This document shows, piece after piece, positions 17,590 to 25,907 of a DNA stretch of 64,000 nucleotides. Position 1 is the stretch's first letter; the number at the start of each line of letters is the position of its first letter. A program made the translations under genes and the position numbers. The notes below the pieces were generated by a model. That model saw nothing but the letters and a program-made list of their open reading frames with translations. It was not told the origin of the DNA and did no database searches. Origin of the DNA: Rugamonas fusca (GTDB lineage Bacteria; Pseudomonadota; Gammaproteobacteria; Burkholderiales; Burkholderiaceae_D); NCBI RefSeq assembly GCF_014042365.1, contig NZ_JACEZS010000009.1, positions 124,001-188,000 of the forward strand, read 5' to 3'.

Positions 17590-18588
17590 TCAGGCCGGGG
17601 TGGACAGCATGCTGTGGTGGGCCGGCGCGCTGGGCAGCGGGGCCGCCAGCGACGCCGCGCAGCAGCGGTTCTTGCCCGAGCGCTTGGCTTGGTACAGGGC
17701 CATGTCGGCCACCCCGATCAGGGCGTCCACGTTGTCCGCGTCGTCCGGGAACAGGCTGATGCCGATGCTGGTGGATAGCTTGAGCGTGAGGCCGTTGATC
17801 TGGTATGGCTCCGACACGGCCTCGATCAGCTTGGCGGCCGGTTCCTGGGCGTCGCGCAAGGTGGTCACATCGCCCAGCACGATGACGAATTCGTCGCCGC
17901 CCACGCGGGCCACGGTGTCCTCCTTGCGCGAGCAGCCCGTCAGGCGTTGCGCCACCATCTTGAGCACTTCATCGCCGCAGGCGTGGCCGTAGGTGTCATT
18001 GATGCCCTTGAAACCGTCCAGGTCCAGGTACATGACGGCCGCCTTGGTGTGCTGGCGCACGGCGTGCTGCAGCACGGTGGCGATGCGGTCCTCCAGCAGG
18101 CGCCGGTTGGGCAGGCCCGTGAGCGGATCGTGCAGCGCCAGTTCCTGTTGCTGCTTGCTGTATTGGGCCAGTTCCTTGTACAGCAGGCGCACTTCCAGCA
18201 TGTTGTGGATGCGCTTGTGCACTTCGAGTAGGTCGAACGGCTTGCTGATGAAGTCGCGCGCGCCCGCTTCGAGCGCGGCGATCTTGAAACTGGGCTGGGC
18301 CGTCAGGGCCAGCACGGGCAGGTAGCCGCCCTGCTCGATTTCCTTCAAGCCCTTCATGACCTGGAAACCGTTCAGGCCCGGCATTTGCAGGTCGAGCAGG
18401 ATCAGGTCGTAGCAATGCTGGCGGTGCAGCGGGCAGACCTGTTCTGGCAACATGGTCGATTTCACGTCCGTGTAGCCGGCGTCGCGCAGGATTTCCAGCA
18501 TCAGGTCGATATTGTCGGCGCAGTCATCCACCACCAGTATCTTGGCGTTCAGGATTTCATCTCGACTCGGCATAGTGTTCTCAGTCAT
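17590..18588 (-). CDS. Response-regulator diguanylate cyclase (REC-GGDEF)
   Basis: 332 aa. The receiver (about 15-135) starts AKILVVDDCADNID and has its phosphorylated Asp in LILLDLQMPGLNG. The GGDEF domain (about 165-320) carries an intact active-site motif at residues 230-234, so it should make c-di-GMP from two GTP when phosphorylated, as in PleD/WspR-type proteins. No separate I-site was judged. The sensor kinase gene 18892-20748 lies upstream on the same strand and is a likely partner. An alternative ATG start is five codons in. Confidence 0.9.
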   Translation of the reverse strand: MTENTMPSRDEILNAKILVVDDCADNIDLMLEILRDAGYTDVKSTMLPEQVCPLHRQHCYDLILLDLQMPGLNGFQVMKGLKEIEQGGYLPVLALTAQPSFKIAALEAGARDFISKPFDLLEVHKRIHNMLEVRLLYKELAQYSKQQQELALHDPLTGLPNRRLLEDRIATVLQHAVRQHTKAAVMYLDLDGFKGINDTYGHACGDEVLKMVAQRLTGCSRKEDTVARVGGDEFVIVLGDVTTLRDAQEPAAKLIEAVSEPYQINGLTLKLSTSIGISLFPDDADNVDALIGVADMALYQAKRSGKNRCCAASLAAPLPSAPAHHSMLSTPA

Positions 18589-18891
18589 TGCACACGCCAC
18601 GGCACCCCGCCAGTGGCGTAATAAATCGATAATAGCGCGCCCTGCCGGGACATGGCGCACGCGAGAGCAATTATTTCCACATGGAAATTATTGTACCGCG
18701 TTTTGATCCTTTTTGAAGTGTAGCAAACGCACAGAAAGTTGCTGTAGGACAGTGCCGCATGCGCGGGTAGGAATTGACTGTTGCTATTTGGCAATCTGAT
18801 CCGGCGCAGCGAAACCGTATCCGGTTCCGTTGATCGTCAGGTATTGTTTAATTATAAACCAAACCGGCAACGGACTGTCCCGGCCGGCCCT
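18589..18891. other. 303-bp intergenic region, no gene seen
   Basis: The region is AT-richer than its surroundings. It holds TTTCCA-CA-TGGAAA (a 6-bp-arm palindrome near 18676-18689) and, read on the minus strand, a TATAAT hexamer at 18856-18851 without a good -35. These may belong to the promoter of the REC-GGDEF gene. No convincing ORF or RNA gene was found. Confidence 0.4.
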
Positions 18892-20748
18892 TCAACGGGC
18901 CTCCGGCCCGCTGCCGTGGGCCAGCGGCAGGCGCACCGTGAAGCAGGCGCCGCGGCCTTCGCCTTCGCTGGCGGCGCCGACGGTGCCGCCGTGCTGTTCC
19001 ACCAGGTGCTTGACGATGGCCAGGCCCAGGCCCAGCCCGCCGTGGCGGCGCGTGGTGGATGCGTCGCCCTGGCGGAAGCGCTCGAACACGTGGGCCAGGA
19101 ATTCGGCCCGGATGCCCATGCCGTCGTCGCTGACGGCGATCTCGAGCTGGCCGTCCGCCTGGCCCACGCGCACGGTGACGGTGCCGTCGCGCTCGGTGAA
19201 CTTGAGGGCATTGCTGAGCAGGTTCCAGATGATCTGCTGCAGCCGGCTGGGGTCGGCCGCCACCAGCCCGGCGTGCCGGTCGAACTGGCGCTCGATGCGG
19301 ATCTGGCGCGCGTCGGCGGCCGGTTGCACGGCGTCGATGGCGGCCTCGGCGATCGTGTGCGCCGCCAGCACCTGCACCTCCAGCCGCACCTTGCCGGAGG
19401 TGATGCGGCTCATGTCGAGCAAGTCCTCGATCAGCTGGGCCTGGGCGCGGGCGTTGCGCTCGATGGTGTGCAGGCCGCGCTGCACGTCGGCCACGTCGCG
19501 GTTGCCGCGGCGCAGCACCTGGGCCCAGCCGAGGATGGCCGTGAGCGGGGTGCGCAGTTCGTGCGACAGGGTGGCCAGGAATTCATCCTTGAGGCGGCTG
19601 GTGCGCTCGGCTTCGGCGCGCGCGCAGCGTTCGCTGTCGAGCAGCACCTTGCGTTCCTCGGCCGCGTGCTGGGCCGCCGCGTACAGGCGCGCGTTGTCGA
19701 TCGCCACGGCGGCCTGGGCCGCGATGCCGCCGATGATGCGCTCGGTGCGCTCGCTGAACATGTCCGGCTCCGGGTGGCCGAAATACAGGCTGCCCACCAC
19801 TTCGCCCGAGCGCGACACGACGGGCACGGCCAGGTAGCTGCGGATGACGGGCAGGGCGGCCGCCTGTTCGCGCATGGCCTGGGCATGGCGCGGGTCGCGC
19901 AGCAAGTCGTTGCTGCGCACCGTGCCTTCGCCGCGCAAGCCGATGCCGAACAGGGCGCTGGCGCGGGGCCGGCCGAAGCTGGGGAATTGCTCGGGCGCGC
20001 TGCCGGACAAGGCGTGCAGCATCTGGGGCGCGCCTTGGCCGTCGCCGCTGTGATAGTAGAACGCGCCGAAGCGGGCGCCGCTGATGCGGGTGGCCGCGTC
20101 CGTCACCTCTTGCAGCAGCGGCGGCAGGTCGCGGGTCGAAGCGAGCGCGCTGCCTGTGCTGTTGAGCAACTCGAGCACGGCCGTCTCATCGCGCAACGCT
20201 TCCTGGGCCCGCTTGACCTGGTCCACGTCGGTGCTGGTGCCGAACCAGCGCAGCGCGTGGCCGCCGCTGTCGCGCACCGGATTGGCGCGCGTGAGGAACC
20301 AGCGGTATTGGCCGTCGGCGCCGCGGATCGGCACTTCCATCTCGAATGGCTGGCCGCTGGCCAGCGAGGCATGCCAGCGCGCCATCAACTGCGGCAGGCA
20401 GTCCGGCGCGTACACGGTGGGCCAGCCGGCGCCGGCCAGCTGGTCGGGCGCCGTGCCCGTGTAGGCATACCAGCGCTCGTTGCACCAGATCATGTTGCCA
20501 TCGCGTCCCGCGATCCACGCCAGTTGCGGCATGGCGTTGGCCAGCGCCCGCATTTCCTCCTCGCCCACGCGCAAGCGCTCTCGCAAGGCTTGCTCGTTGC
20601 GCAGCAGGGCCATGTTGCGCTCATCGGCCAGGCGCAACGATTCGCGCAGCGTGGCGATTTCAGCGTCGTGTTCGTCACTGGCGGCGGACTGGACAGTTTT
20701 TGCCGGGGCGAAACGATAGCTGCCCGTCGGCTCGGTAGAAAAAGTCAT
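18892..20748 (-). CDS. Cytoplasmic PAS-GAF histidine kinase
   Basis: 618 aa. A short coiled coil (about 20-70) leads to a PAS domain (75-190, WIAGRDGNMIWCNERWYAYTG) and a GAF domain (about 205-355, LLQEVTDAATRISGARFGAFYYH). HisKA has H396 in LATLSHELRTPLTA, and a HATPase ends the protein (VSDDGMGI, GGLGLGLAIVKHLVEQHGG). There are no membrane helices or receiver. The signal is unknown. It stands between a PAS-REC protein and a REC-GGDEF protein on the same strand, suggesting a local phosphorelay into c-di-GMP output. The frame is open further upstream, but ATG 20748 gives the expected start. Confidence 0.9.
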   Translation of the reverse strand: MTFSTEPTGSYRFAPAKTVQSAASDEHDAEIATLRESLRLADERNMALLRNEQALRERLRVGEEEMRALANAMPQLAWIAGRDGNMIWCNERWYAYTGTAPDQLAGAGWPTVYAPDCLPQLMARWHASLASGQPFEMEVPIRGADGQYRWFLTRANPVRDSGGHALRWFGTSTDVDQVKRAQEALRDETAVLELLNSTGSALASTRDLPPLLQEVTDAATRISGARFGAFYYHSGDGQGAPQMLHALSGSAPEQFPSFGRPRASALFGIGLRGEGTVRSNDLLRDPRHAQAMREQAAALPVIRSYLAVPVVSRSGEVVGSLYFGHPEPDMFSERTERIIGGIAAQAAVAIDNARLYAAAQHAAEERKVLLDSERCARAEAERTSRLKDEFLATLSHELRTPLTAILGWAQVLRRGNRDVADVQRGLHTIERNARAQAQLIEDLLDMSRITSGKVRLEVQVLAAHTIAEAAIDAVQPAADARQIRIERQFDRHAGLVAADPSRLQQIIWNLLSNALKFTERDGTVTVRVGQADGQLEIAVSDDGMGIRAEFLAHVFERFRQGDASTTRRHGGLGLGLAIVKHLVEQHGGTVGAASEGEGRGACFTVRLPLAHGSGPEAR

Positions 20749-20889
20749 GGGTGGGTCGTTGCCCTTGTGAGTCGCTGCAACTGCTGCTTGGCCAACGGGG
20801 CAAGACACGCGGTGTGCATATGTCGATGACAATATTGTAGCGGACCGGTGTCCGCCTGGCCTGCACGATAGCGCCACCATGCTGTCAGA

Positions 20890-21720
20890 TTAGGGCGCGG
20901 CATCGTGTAGGCGGCGGCTGATGATGGCCAGGGCTTGCTGCAATTGCGCCAGTTCATAGGGCTTTTGCAAGGTGGTGACGGGCCAGGGCAGGTGGCGCGT
21001 GAGCGCGTCGCCGTAGCCGGACACGAACAGCAGTTCCAGGCCCGGATGGCGGGCCAGGGCGGCGCGGGCCAGTTCCACGCCCGACATGCCCGGCAGGCTG
21101 ACGTCGCAAAACAGGATATCGACCGGCCCCTGTTGCAGCGCCGGCAAGGCCGCTTCGCCGCTGGCCACGGCATCGACCTGGTGACCCAGCGCGCGCAGCG
21201 TTTCGCAGGCCAGGTAGCGCGCGTCGGCATTGTCCTCCACCACCAGGATGCGCAGTGGCGCGTGGGGCGGCACGCTGGCCGGGGCCGGGGCGGCCGGCGC
21301 GAGCGTGCACAGGATGCCGGCCACGGCGCCGTCGGCAGCCCGTACCGGGGTGAAATACAGGTCGCAGGGCAGGCGCAGCGGCGCACCGTTGCGCCACACG
21401 GAAAGCGGCTGGGCCCGGTAGCTGGCGCTGTGGCCGGCCCATGCGTGCTCGATGGCCGCGCCGCTCCAGCTCCAGGCCGGCGGCGACACGGGCGGCACCT
21501 TGCCGCCCGGCGCCTGCAGGTTGGCCGTGCCGTTCAAGGCGACGTAGGCTTCGTTGTAGACCATGATCTGCTCACGGCTCCACATCAGCAGCATGGGGGC
21601 GGGGCAGTTGAGCAGGATATCGATTACTTGACGTAATTCCGGCGGCCAATGGACGGGCTCGCCCAGACGGGTGAGGGACCAGTCCGGGGCGGGGGGCGTG
21701 ACATGGACGGGCAGCTTCAT
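20890..21720 (-). CDS. PAS-like domain plus receiver protein
   Basis: 276 aa. The N-terminal half (about 30-150) looks like a PAS sensor fold (PAPMLLMWSREQIMVYNEAYVAL, then DLYFTPVRAADGAVAGILCT). A receiver follows (about 157-270) with ILVVEDNADARY, phospho-Asp in ILFCDVSLPGMSG, and the conserved Lys in LQKPYEL. No output domain is present, so it may act as a phosphate-accepting intermediate for the kinase gene 141 bp downstream. The start could be ATG 21720 or the ATG at 21753; neither has a well-spaced Shine-Dalgarno site. Confidence 0.75.
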   Translation of the reverse strand: MKLPVHVTPPAPDWSLTRLGEPVHWPPELRQVIDILLNCPAPMLLMWSREQIMVYNEAYVALNGTANLQAPGGKVPPVSPPAWSWSGAAIEHAWAGHSASYRAQPLSVWRNGAPLRLPCDLYFTPVRAADGAVAGILCTLAPAAPAPASVPPHAPLRILVVEDNADARYLACETLRALGHQVDAVASGEAALPALQQGPVDILFCDVSLPGMSGVELARAALARHPGLELLFVSGYGDALTRHLPWPVTTLQKPYELAQLQQALAIISRRLHDAAP

Positions 21721-21785
21721 GCGGGCGGCGCTTGGGTGGCGAGGATGAACCATCCTACACCAATTGGCGGCCTGGACCTATGGAC

Positions 21786-21813
21786 AAAAAAAAGCCCGCT
21801 GCGGGAGCGGGCT
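21786..21813 (-). terminator. Rho-independent terminator (minus strand)
   Basis: AGCCCGCT / AGCGGGCT arms (8 bp, perfect) with a GCGGG loop, followed on the minus strand by eight T. It sits upstream of the PAS-REC gene and does not end any recognisable protein gene, which points to a short transcript ending here. Confidence 0.8.
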
Positions 21814-21861
21814 GAATCTATTTCCTTGGAGGAGATAGAGGAGACAGGTGCATGATGCCGG
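21786..21861 (-). ncRNA. Candidate small RNA with anti-Shine-Dalgarno tracts
   Basis: On the minus strand, a -10 hexamer TATAAC (21873-21868) with a 4/6 match -35 (ATCACA, 16-nt spacer) precedes about 76 nt that end in a strong terminator. The body contains TCTCCTC (21844-21838) and CTCCTCC (21834-21828), pyrimidine tracts able to pair with Shine-Dalgarno sequences, as in several SD-targeting sRNAs of alpha- and betaproteobacteria. No ORF of note lies inside. Expression is not known. Confidence 0.5.
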
Positions 21862-21972
21862 AATGCGGTTATACAAGCCAATTTAGAGTTGTGATGCACG
21901 GCATCACCGGCGTGAATGAGGCTGGCGGGGCGGGCCAACCCGCCCACCGTGAACGACATGGGCAAATGGTGC

Positions 21973-22001
21973 TGGACAAGGACGCTGAACCTCCCTATAA
22001 T
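21973..22001 (+). promoter_or_regulatory. Sigma-70-type promoter followed by two hairpins
   Basis: TGGACA, 17-nt spacer, TATAAT. Just downstream, 22009-22034 folds as an 8-bp stem (CTTTCGGA with TCTGAAAG, one G-T pair), and 22037-22064 as a 9-bp stem with one bulge. No ORF starts here; it may make the leader of the tRNA transcript or a separate short RNA. Confidence 0.5.
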
Positions 22002-22124
22002 CTTGCTTCTTTCGGACGGCAAGCCTTCTGAAAGAGGCAATAAACGCGGTTTTTACGTTATTGCGGAGTAGTTGATTCGGTGGTTGTATCGCCAGGCCAA
22101 CTAAGCGATTGAAAATATCGCACT

Positions 22125-22152
22125 TTGCAAAATTTAATTAATGCGTTACAAT
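22125..22152 (+). promoter_or_regulatory. Promoter of the first tRNA-Arg
   Basis: TTGCAA, 16-nt AT-rich spacer, TACAAT, ending 9 bp before the mature tRNA 5' end. Confidence 0.55.
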
Positions 22153-22161
22153 GTTGCTTAA

Positions 22162-22238
22162 GCGGCTGTAGCTCAGCTGGATAGAGTACTTGGCTACGAA
22201 CCAAGGGGTCGTGGGTTCGATTCCTGCCAGCCGCACCA
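22162..22238 (+). tRNA. tRNA-Arg (anticodon ACG)
   Basis: 77 nt including an encoded CCA end. The acceptor stem GCGGCTG pairs with CAGCCGC; the anticodon stem CTTGG/CCAAG encloses loop CTACGAA, anticodon ACG; the T-arm has GGTTCGATTCC. ACG would be modified to ICG and read CGU, CGC and CGA. A hairpin (CATCAGA/TCTGATG, 22248-22269) follows, without a T-run. Confidence 0.97.
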
Positions 22239-22402
22239 GAATATCGGCATCAGATCGTCGGGTCTGATGGTAGTGTTAAGTAGTGCCGGGGTTCGCCCCA
22301 CAGGGAGCGCGTCACCATCGTATGACGTTGCATGAAGTAACGTGTAGTATTTCTTCAAGGAATACTTCGCGATACGGAAAACCTGTTATAATGTTGTTTT
22401 TT

Positions 22403-22479
22403 GCGGCTGTAGCTCAGCTGGATAGAGTACTTGGCTACGAACCAAGGGGTCGTGGGTTCGATTCCTGCCAGCCGCACCA
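22403..22479 (+). tRNA. tRNA-Arg (anticodon ACG), second copy
   Basis: Identical in sequence to the copy at 22162, with CCA encoded. A TATAAT hexamer at 22387-22392 shows it has its own -10 element, although a -35 is not clear. A strong terminator-like hairpin follows 7 bp after the CCA. Confidence 0.97.
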
Positions 22480-22486
22480 GAATATC

Positions 22487-22517
22487 GGGGTCAGATTGCA
22501 AAATCTGACCCCTTTTT
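22487..22517 (+). terminator. Terminator after the second tRNA-Arg (REP-like core)
   Basis: GGGGTCAGATT-GCAA-AATCTGACCCC, an 11-bp perfect stem followed by TTTTT. The ATCGGGGTCAG head resembles the other REP-like hairpins in the window. Confidence 0.8.
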
Positions 22518-22568
22518 CTTTTCCGAATCAGCAGCGTCGCCAGGGGAGGGGAAAGTGAAAATCTCCTA

Positions 22569-22597
22569 TTGGCATTCAGAAACACCCCTGCTATAAT
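22569..22597 (+). promoter_or_regulatory. Promoter of the third tRNA-Arg
   Basis: TTGGCA, 17-nt spacer, TATAAT, ending 10 bp before the tRNA 5' end; a near-consensus sigma-70 site. Confidence 0.7.
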
Positions 22598-22607
22598 CTT
22601 GCCTCGC

Positions 22608-22684
22608 GCGGCTGTAGCTCAGCTGGATAGAGTACTTGGCTACGAACCAAGGGGTCGTGGGTTCGATTCCTGCCAGCCGCACCA
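22608..22684 (+). tRNA. tRNA-Arg (anticodon ACG), third copy
   Basis: Identical 77-nt sequence with CCA, own promoter and own terminator. Three tandem copies suggest high demand for CGN-decoding arginine tRNA or recent duplication. Confidence 0.97.
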
Positions 22685-22699
22685 GAACATCGGTAGTAG

Positions 22700-22734
22700 A
22701 AGGGCCTGAAGATGCAAGTCTTCAGGCCCTTTTG
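22700..22734 (+). terminator. Terminator after the third tRNA-Arg
   Basis: AGGGCCTGAAGA (22701-22712) pairs with TCTTCAGGCCCT (22719-22730), a 12-bp perfect stem followed by TTTT. Confidence 0.85.
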
Positions 22735-22754
22735 CTATGCGCGCCCGTTGCGTC

Positions 22755-25574
22755 TCAATGCACCAGCGACAGGCGCGGGCTGTCCGACCCCGCGCCCCGG
22801 CCTGGCATGCAAGCGTGTTGCCGTACCAGTTGCGCGAACGCGTCGGCCGGCAGGGGGCGGCTGACGATATAGCCCTGGATCACGTCACAGCCGTTATCGC
22901 GCAGGAACGCGAGCTGGGCGTCGTTCTCGACGCCCTCGGCGATCACCCGCAGCTTGAGGTTGTGGGCCAGCGCGATCACGGCGCGGCAGATGGCGATGTC
23001 GTCCTCGTCGCAGGGCAGGCCATCGACGAAGGATTTATCGAGTTTCAAGGCGTCAATCGGGAAGCGCTTGAGGTAGCTCAGCGACGAATAACCGGTGCCG
23101 AAATCGTCCACGTCGATATGGATCACGCCCTTGGCGCGAATTTGCATCAACATCTCGACGGCGTACGGGGCGTCATGCATCAGCATGCTCTCGGTCACTT
23201 CCAGCTCCAGGAAGCGCGGATCGAGCCCGGTGGCATCGAGGATGGTGCCGATGGTGCTCGCCAGGTTGTTGCGCTGCAGCTGGCGGCCGGACAGGTTGAC
23301 GGCCACGTTCAGGGGCGGCAGGGCGGCGTCCTGCCATTGCCGCAGCTGGGTGCACACGGTTTTCAGCACCCATTCGCCGACCTGTTCGATCTGCCCGGTC
23401 TCTTCCAGGATGGGGATGAACTCGACGGGGGAGACCGGCCCCCGTTCCGGATGGTTCCAGCGCAATAACGCTTCGGCCCCGATGATGGCGCCGCTTTCGA
23501 GGTCCATCTTGGGCTGGTAATACACGGCGAACTCCTCGCGCTCCTGGGCGCGGCGCAAGCCGCTTTCCGTTTCCAGCCGGCCCACGGCCAGCGTGTTCAG
23601 TTCCGGCGTGAAGAAGCGGTAGCCATTGCCGCCTTCCTGCTTGACCCGGTACATGGCCGTGTCGGCGTTCTTGAGCAGTTGTTCGCTGGTGGTGCTGTCG
23701 CCCGGATAAATGGTGATGCCGATGCTGGGGGTGACGAAGGTTTCCTGGCCGCCCAGCATGATGGCCGGGCTCAGCGCCTCGACGATCTTGCTGGCGACCA
23801 TGGCCGCTTCCTCCGGCTTGTTGATGTGTTCCAGGATCACGGTGAATTCGTCGCCGCCCAGCCGGGCCACCGTGTCCTCGGCCCGCACGCAGCGTTGCAG
23901 GCGGGTGGCCACTTCGCGCAGCAGGTTGTCGCCGGCGTCGTGGCCCAGCGTGTCGTTGATGGTCTTGAAGCGGTCCAGGTCCAGGAACATGATGGCCACC
24001 AGGCTCTTGTGGCGCTCCACCCGCGTCAGCGCCTGGCCCAGCCGGTCGCGGAACAGGTCGCGGTTGGGCAGCAGCGTCAGTGTGTCGTAGTGGGCCAGCA
24101 CTTGCAGCCGGGCTTCGGCCTGGCGCCGCTCGATGGCGATGCCGGTCAGGTGGGCGGCCACCCAGATCAGTTCGCGGTCGTGGCGCGGCTGGTCGTCCGG
24201 CTTGCGATAGTGCGCCACGATCACGCCCAGCAACTGGCGGCTCGACGACAGGATGGAGACGGCGAAACAGGCGCACAGTTGATGGCGCGACAGCAGCTCC
24301 CGATAGCGGCGCCAGGCGGGGTGGACCTCGATGCCTTCGATCACGCCACTGAATTCATCGGACAGGCCATGGTCCTGCGCGCCGCCCTGGCTGGCGGCAT
24401 GGGCGAAGATGTCATTGAGCGCCCCCTGGCCCTGGTGGGCGATGGCGTCCGTCACCGCGCGCGGCAGGCTGGGGCCGGTGGCATACAGCAGGTTGCTGTC
24501 CTGCTCGCTCTCGCGAAACAGGATGGCGCAGAACATCTGTCCCGACAGCATTTCCACGTGGCGCCCCAGTTCCCCCAGCGCCGCTTGCAGGGAGTTGCCG
24601 CAGACAACCATCTCCAGCACTTGCTTTTCCGCCGCCAGCAGCGACTCGGCCCGTTTGCGCTCGCTGATGTCGCGAAAGCTCGACACACGCCCGGCCACGC
24701 TGCCGTCCACGTACTGGGGGCGCGAATTCCACTCGAACAGGCGGCCGTCGCGCAGTTCGAGGATGGCGCCCTGGTCGTCGCCGATGTGCCGCGTCAAATC
24801 CTTCTGCAGCGCCAGGAACGCTTGCGGCTCGCGCAATTGATCGGCCAGCAGGACCAGCATGTCGAGCGCGGCCACGCCCGCGATGGCGGACTTGGGCAAG
24901 TTCCACAGGTCGAAAAAGCGCTGGTTGGCGACGATGGGACGGCCCTGCACGTCGGTGACGAAGATGCCATCGGCCGTCGATTCCAGGGTGGCCGTGAAGA
25001 TGGACAGCGACTTGGCCAGCCTTTCCTCGGTCCGCTTGCGCACGGCCACTTCTTGCAAGGCCAGGTGGAAGGCGCGCATGGGCACGCTCTTGAGCGAGGT
25101 GAAGGCGAGCAGGCCCAGCAGCAGCCCGGGGGCCAGCATGAACAGGGTCATGGTGGCCAGCGGCAGCAGCGAATGGCGCAGTTCGAGCCGCAGCGGCGCG
25201 CCGCCGTCGCCCTCCAGCATGACGGACCTGGTCAGGCGCGGCAGGCCCGGATCGGCTGCATTGGCGGCCAGCAAGCGCTGGTTGGCGTCGAGCAGGCGGA
25301 TCGCGGTGTCGTCCCCCAGCCAGGACAGTGCCTGGACGACCGCTTGCGGCGAGCGCGCCGGGGCAGATTGCGCTGGCGCCGCGCCGGCGTAGCCGCGCGC
25401 GCCGAGCCGCAGCGCCACCTCGAGCGGCGCCACCTCGCCCTGGTAGGCGACCACGAAGAACACCAGCGGCACCAGCAAGGCGACGAGGGCGCCGCCTATC
25501 CACGCCAGGCGGATGATGACGCCCGGCAGATCGGGCGAGGATTCCTGCATTGGTGCAGTGGGATCAATAGACAT
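22755..25574 (-). CDS. Membrane PAS-GAF-GGDEF-EAL c-di-GMP protein
   Basis: 939 aa from the ATG at 25574. Two membrane helices (about 21-45 and 165-187) flank a small periplasmic sensor part. Then come PAS (about 215-335), GAF (about 345-500), GGDEF (motif intact at 573-577) and EAL (EAL motif from E701, in AEALLRW) domains. Both catalytic motifs look whole, including EAL-domain DDFGTGYSS and EGVEN, so it could both make and degrade c-di-GMP; phosphodiesterase usually dominates in such fusions. The open frame runs on to 26552 but overlaps the opposite gene there, so the shorter start is chosen; no strong Shine-Dalgarno site is seen. Confidence 0.9.
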   Translation of the reverse strand: MSIDPTAPMQESSPDLPGVIIRLAWIGGALVALLVPLVFFVVAYQGEVAPLEVALRLGARGYAGAAPAQSAPARSPQAVVQALSWLGDDTAIRLLDANQRLLAANAADPGLPRLTRSVMLEGDGGAPLRLELRHSLLPLATMTLFMLAPGLLLGLLAFTSLKSVPMRAFHLALQEVAVRKRTEERLAKSLSIFTATLESTADGIFVTDVQGRPIVANQRFFDLWNLPKSAIAGVAALDMLVLLADQLREPQAFLALQKDLTRHIGDDQGAILELRDGRLFEWNSRPQYVDGSVAGRVSSFRDISERKRAESLLAAEKQVLEMVVCGNSLQAALGELGRHVEMLSGQMFCAILFRESEQDSNLLYATGPSLPRAVTDAIAHQGQGALNDIFAHAASQGGAQDHGLSDEFSGVIEGIEVHPAWRRYRELLSRHQLCACFAVSILSSSRQLLGVIVAHYRKPDDQPRHDRELIWVAAHLTGIAIERRQAEARLQVLAHYDTLTLLPNRDLFRDRLGQALTRVERHKSLVAIMFLDLDRFKTINDTLGHDAGDNLLREVATRLQRCVRAEDTVARLGGDEFTVILEHINKPEEAAMVASKIVEALSPAIMLGGQETFVTPSIGITIYPGDSTTSEQLLKNADTAMYRVKQEGGNGYRFFTPELNTLAVGRLETESGLRRAQEREEFAVYYQPKMDLESGAIIGAEALLRWNHPERGPVSPVEFIPILEETGQIEQVGEWVLKTVCTQLRQWQDAALPPLNVAVNLSGRQLQRNNLASTIGTILDATGLDPRFLELEVTESMLMHDAPYAVEMLMQIRAKGVIHIDVDDFGTGYSSLSYLKRFPIDALKLDKSFVDGLPCDEDDIAICRAVIALAHNLKLRVIAEGVENDAQLAFLRDNGCDVIQGYIVSRPLPADAFAQLVRQHACMPGRGAGSDSPRLSLVH

Positions 25575-25907
25575 GGTCGATAGGCGAGACAAGAGGATTG
25601 ACGGAAGATGCGCCTCCTGGCGCGCATCGCGAAACAATCTGTTGTTCCAGCTGCAGCCCAGCGCCGCACGACTTTGCGCGCTGCACTGCCGCATATTTAA
25701 GCACATTTTGTTTTGCAAGATGCCGCGGGTGTTGCGATGCAGCATCATCAATTTTTCATATGCAATTTCGTGCGACGCTTGGAGCCGACTATCGGCTGGT
25801 TCGCACCTCCCTGTCGCGGGACGGGAGCGGCGTGGCCGGTGCCATGTCAGTCCACATTCTAGTTGGCAGACGCGGCCAAATCGAAGATGATTTGGAGCAT
25901 CGTTGAT
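25575..25907. other. 333-bp divergent intergenic region, no gene seen
   Basis: It separates the GGDEF-EAL gene (minus) from the FMN dehydrogenase gene (plus) and must hold both promoters. It is AT-rich around 25690-25770 and contains the short palindrome GATGC-A-GCATC (25736-25746). I could not assign clear -35/-10 pairs or a known operator. Confidence 0.4.

Larger units (their letters stand above)
21721..22161. other. 441-bp region between the PAS-REC gene and the first tRNA
   Basis: Besides the candidate minus-strand sRNA, it holds a plus-strand promoter (21973-22001) followed by two consecutive hairpins, and the promoter of the first tRNA gene. A plus-strand 59-codon frame starting at 21852 was considered and not accepted as a gene. 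Confidence 0.5.

Noticed and set aside
21852..22031. Plus-strand 59-codon ORF with GGAGAC before its ATG
   Set aside because: The apparent ribosome site is the complement of the candidate sRNA's pyrimidine tracts. The protein has no recognisable feature and runs into the next promoter.
22248..22269. Terminator after the first tRNA
   Set aside because: The 7-bp stem has an 8-nt loop and no T-run, so it is mentioned only as a hairpin.
22162..22684. Regular repeats that might be taken for a CRISPR array
   Set aside because: The repeats are complete tRNA genes of 77 nt with cloverleaf pairing, CCA ends and own promoters.
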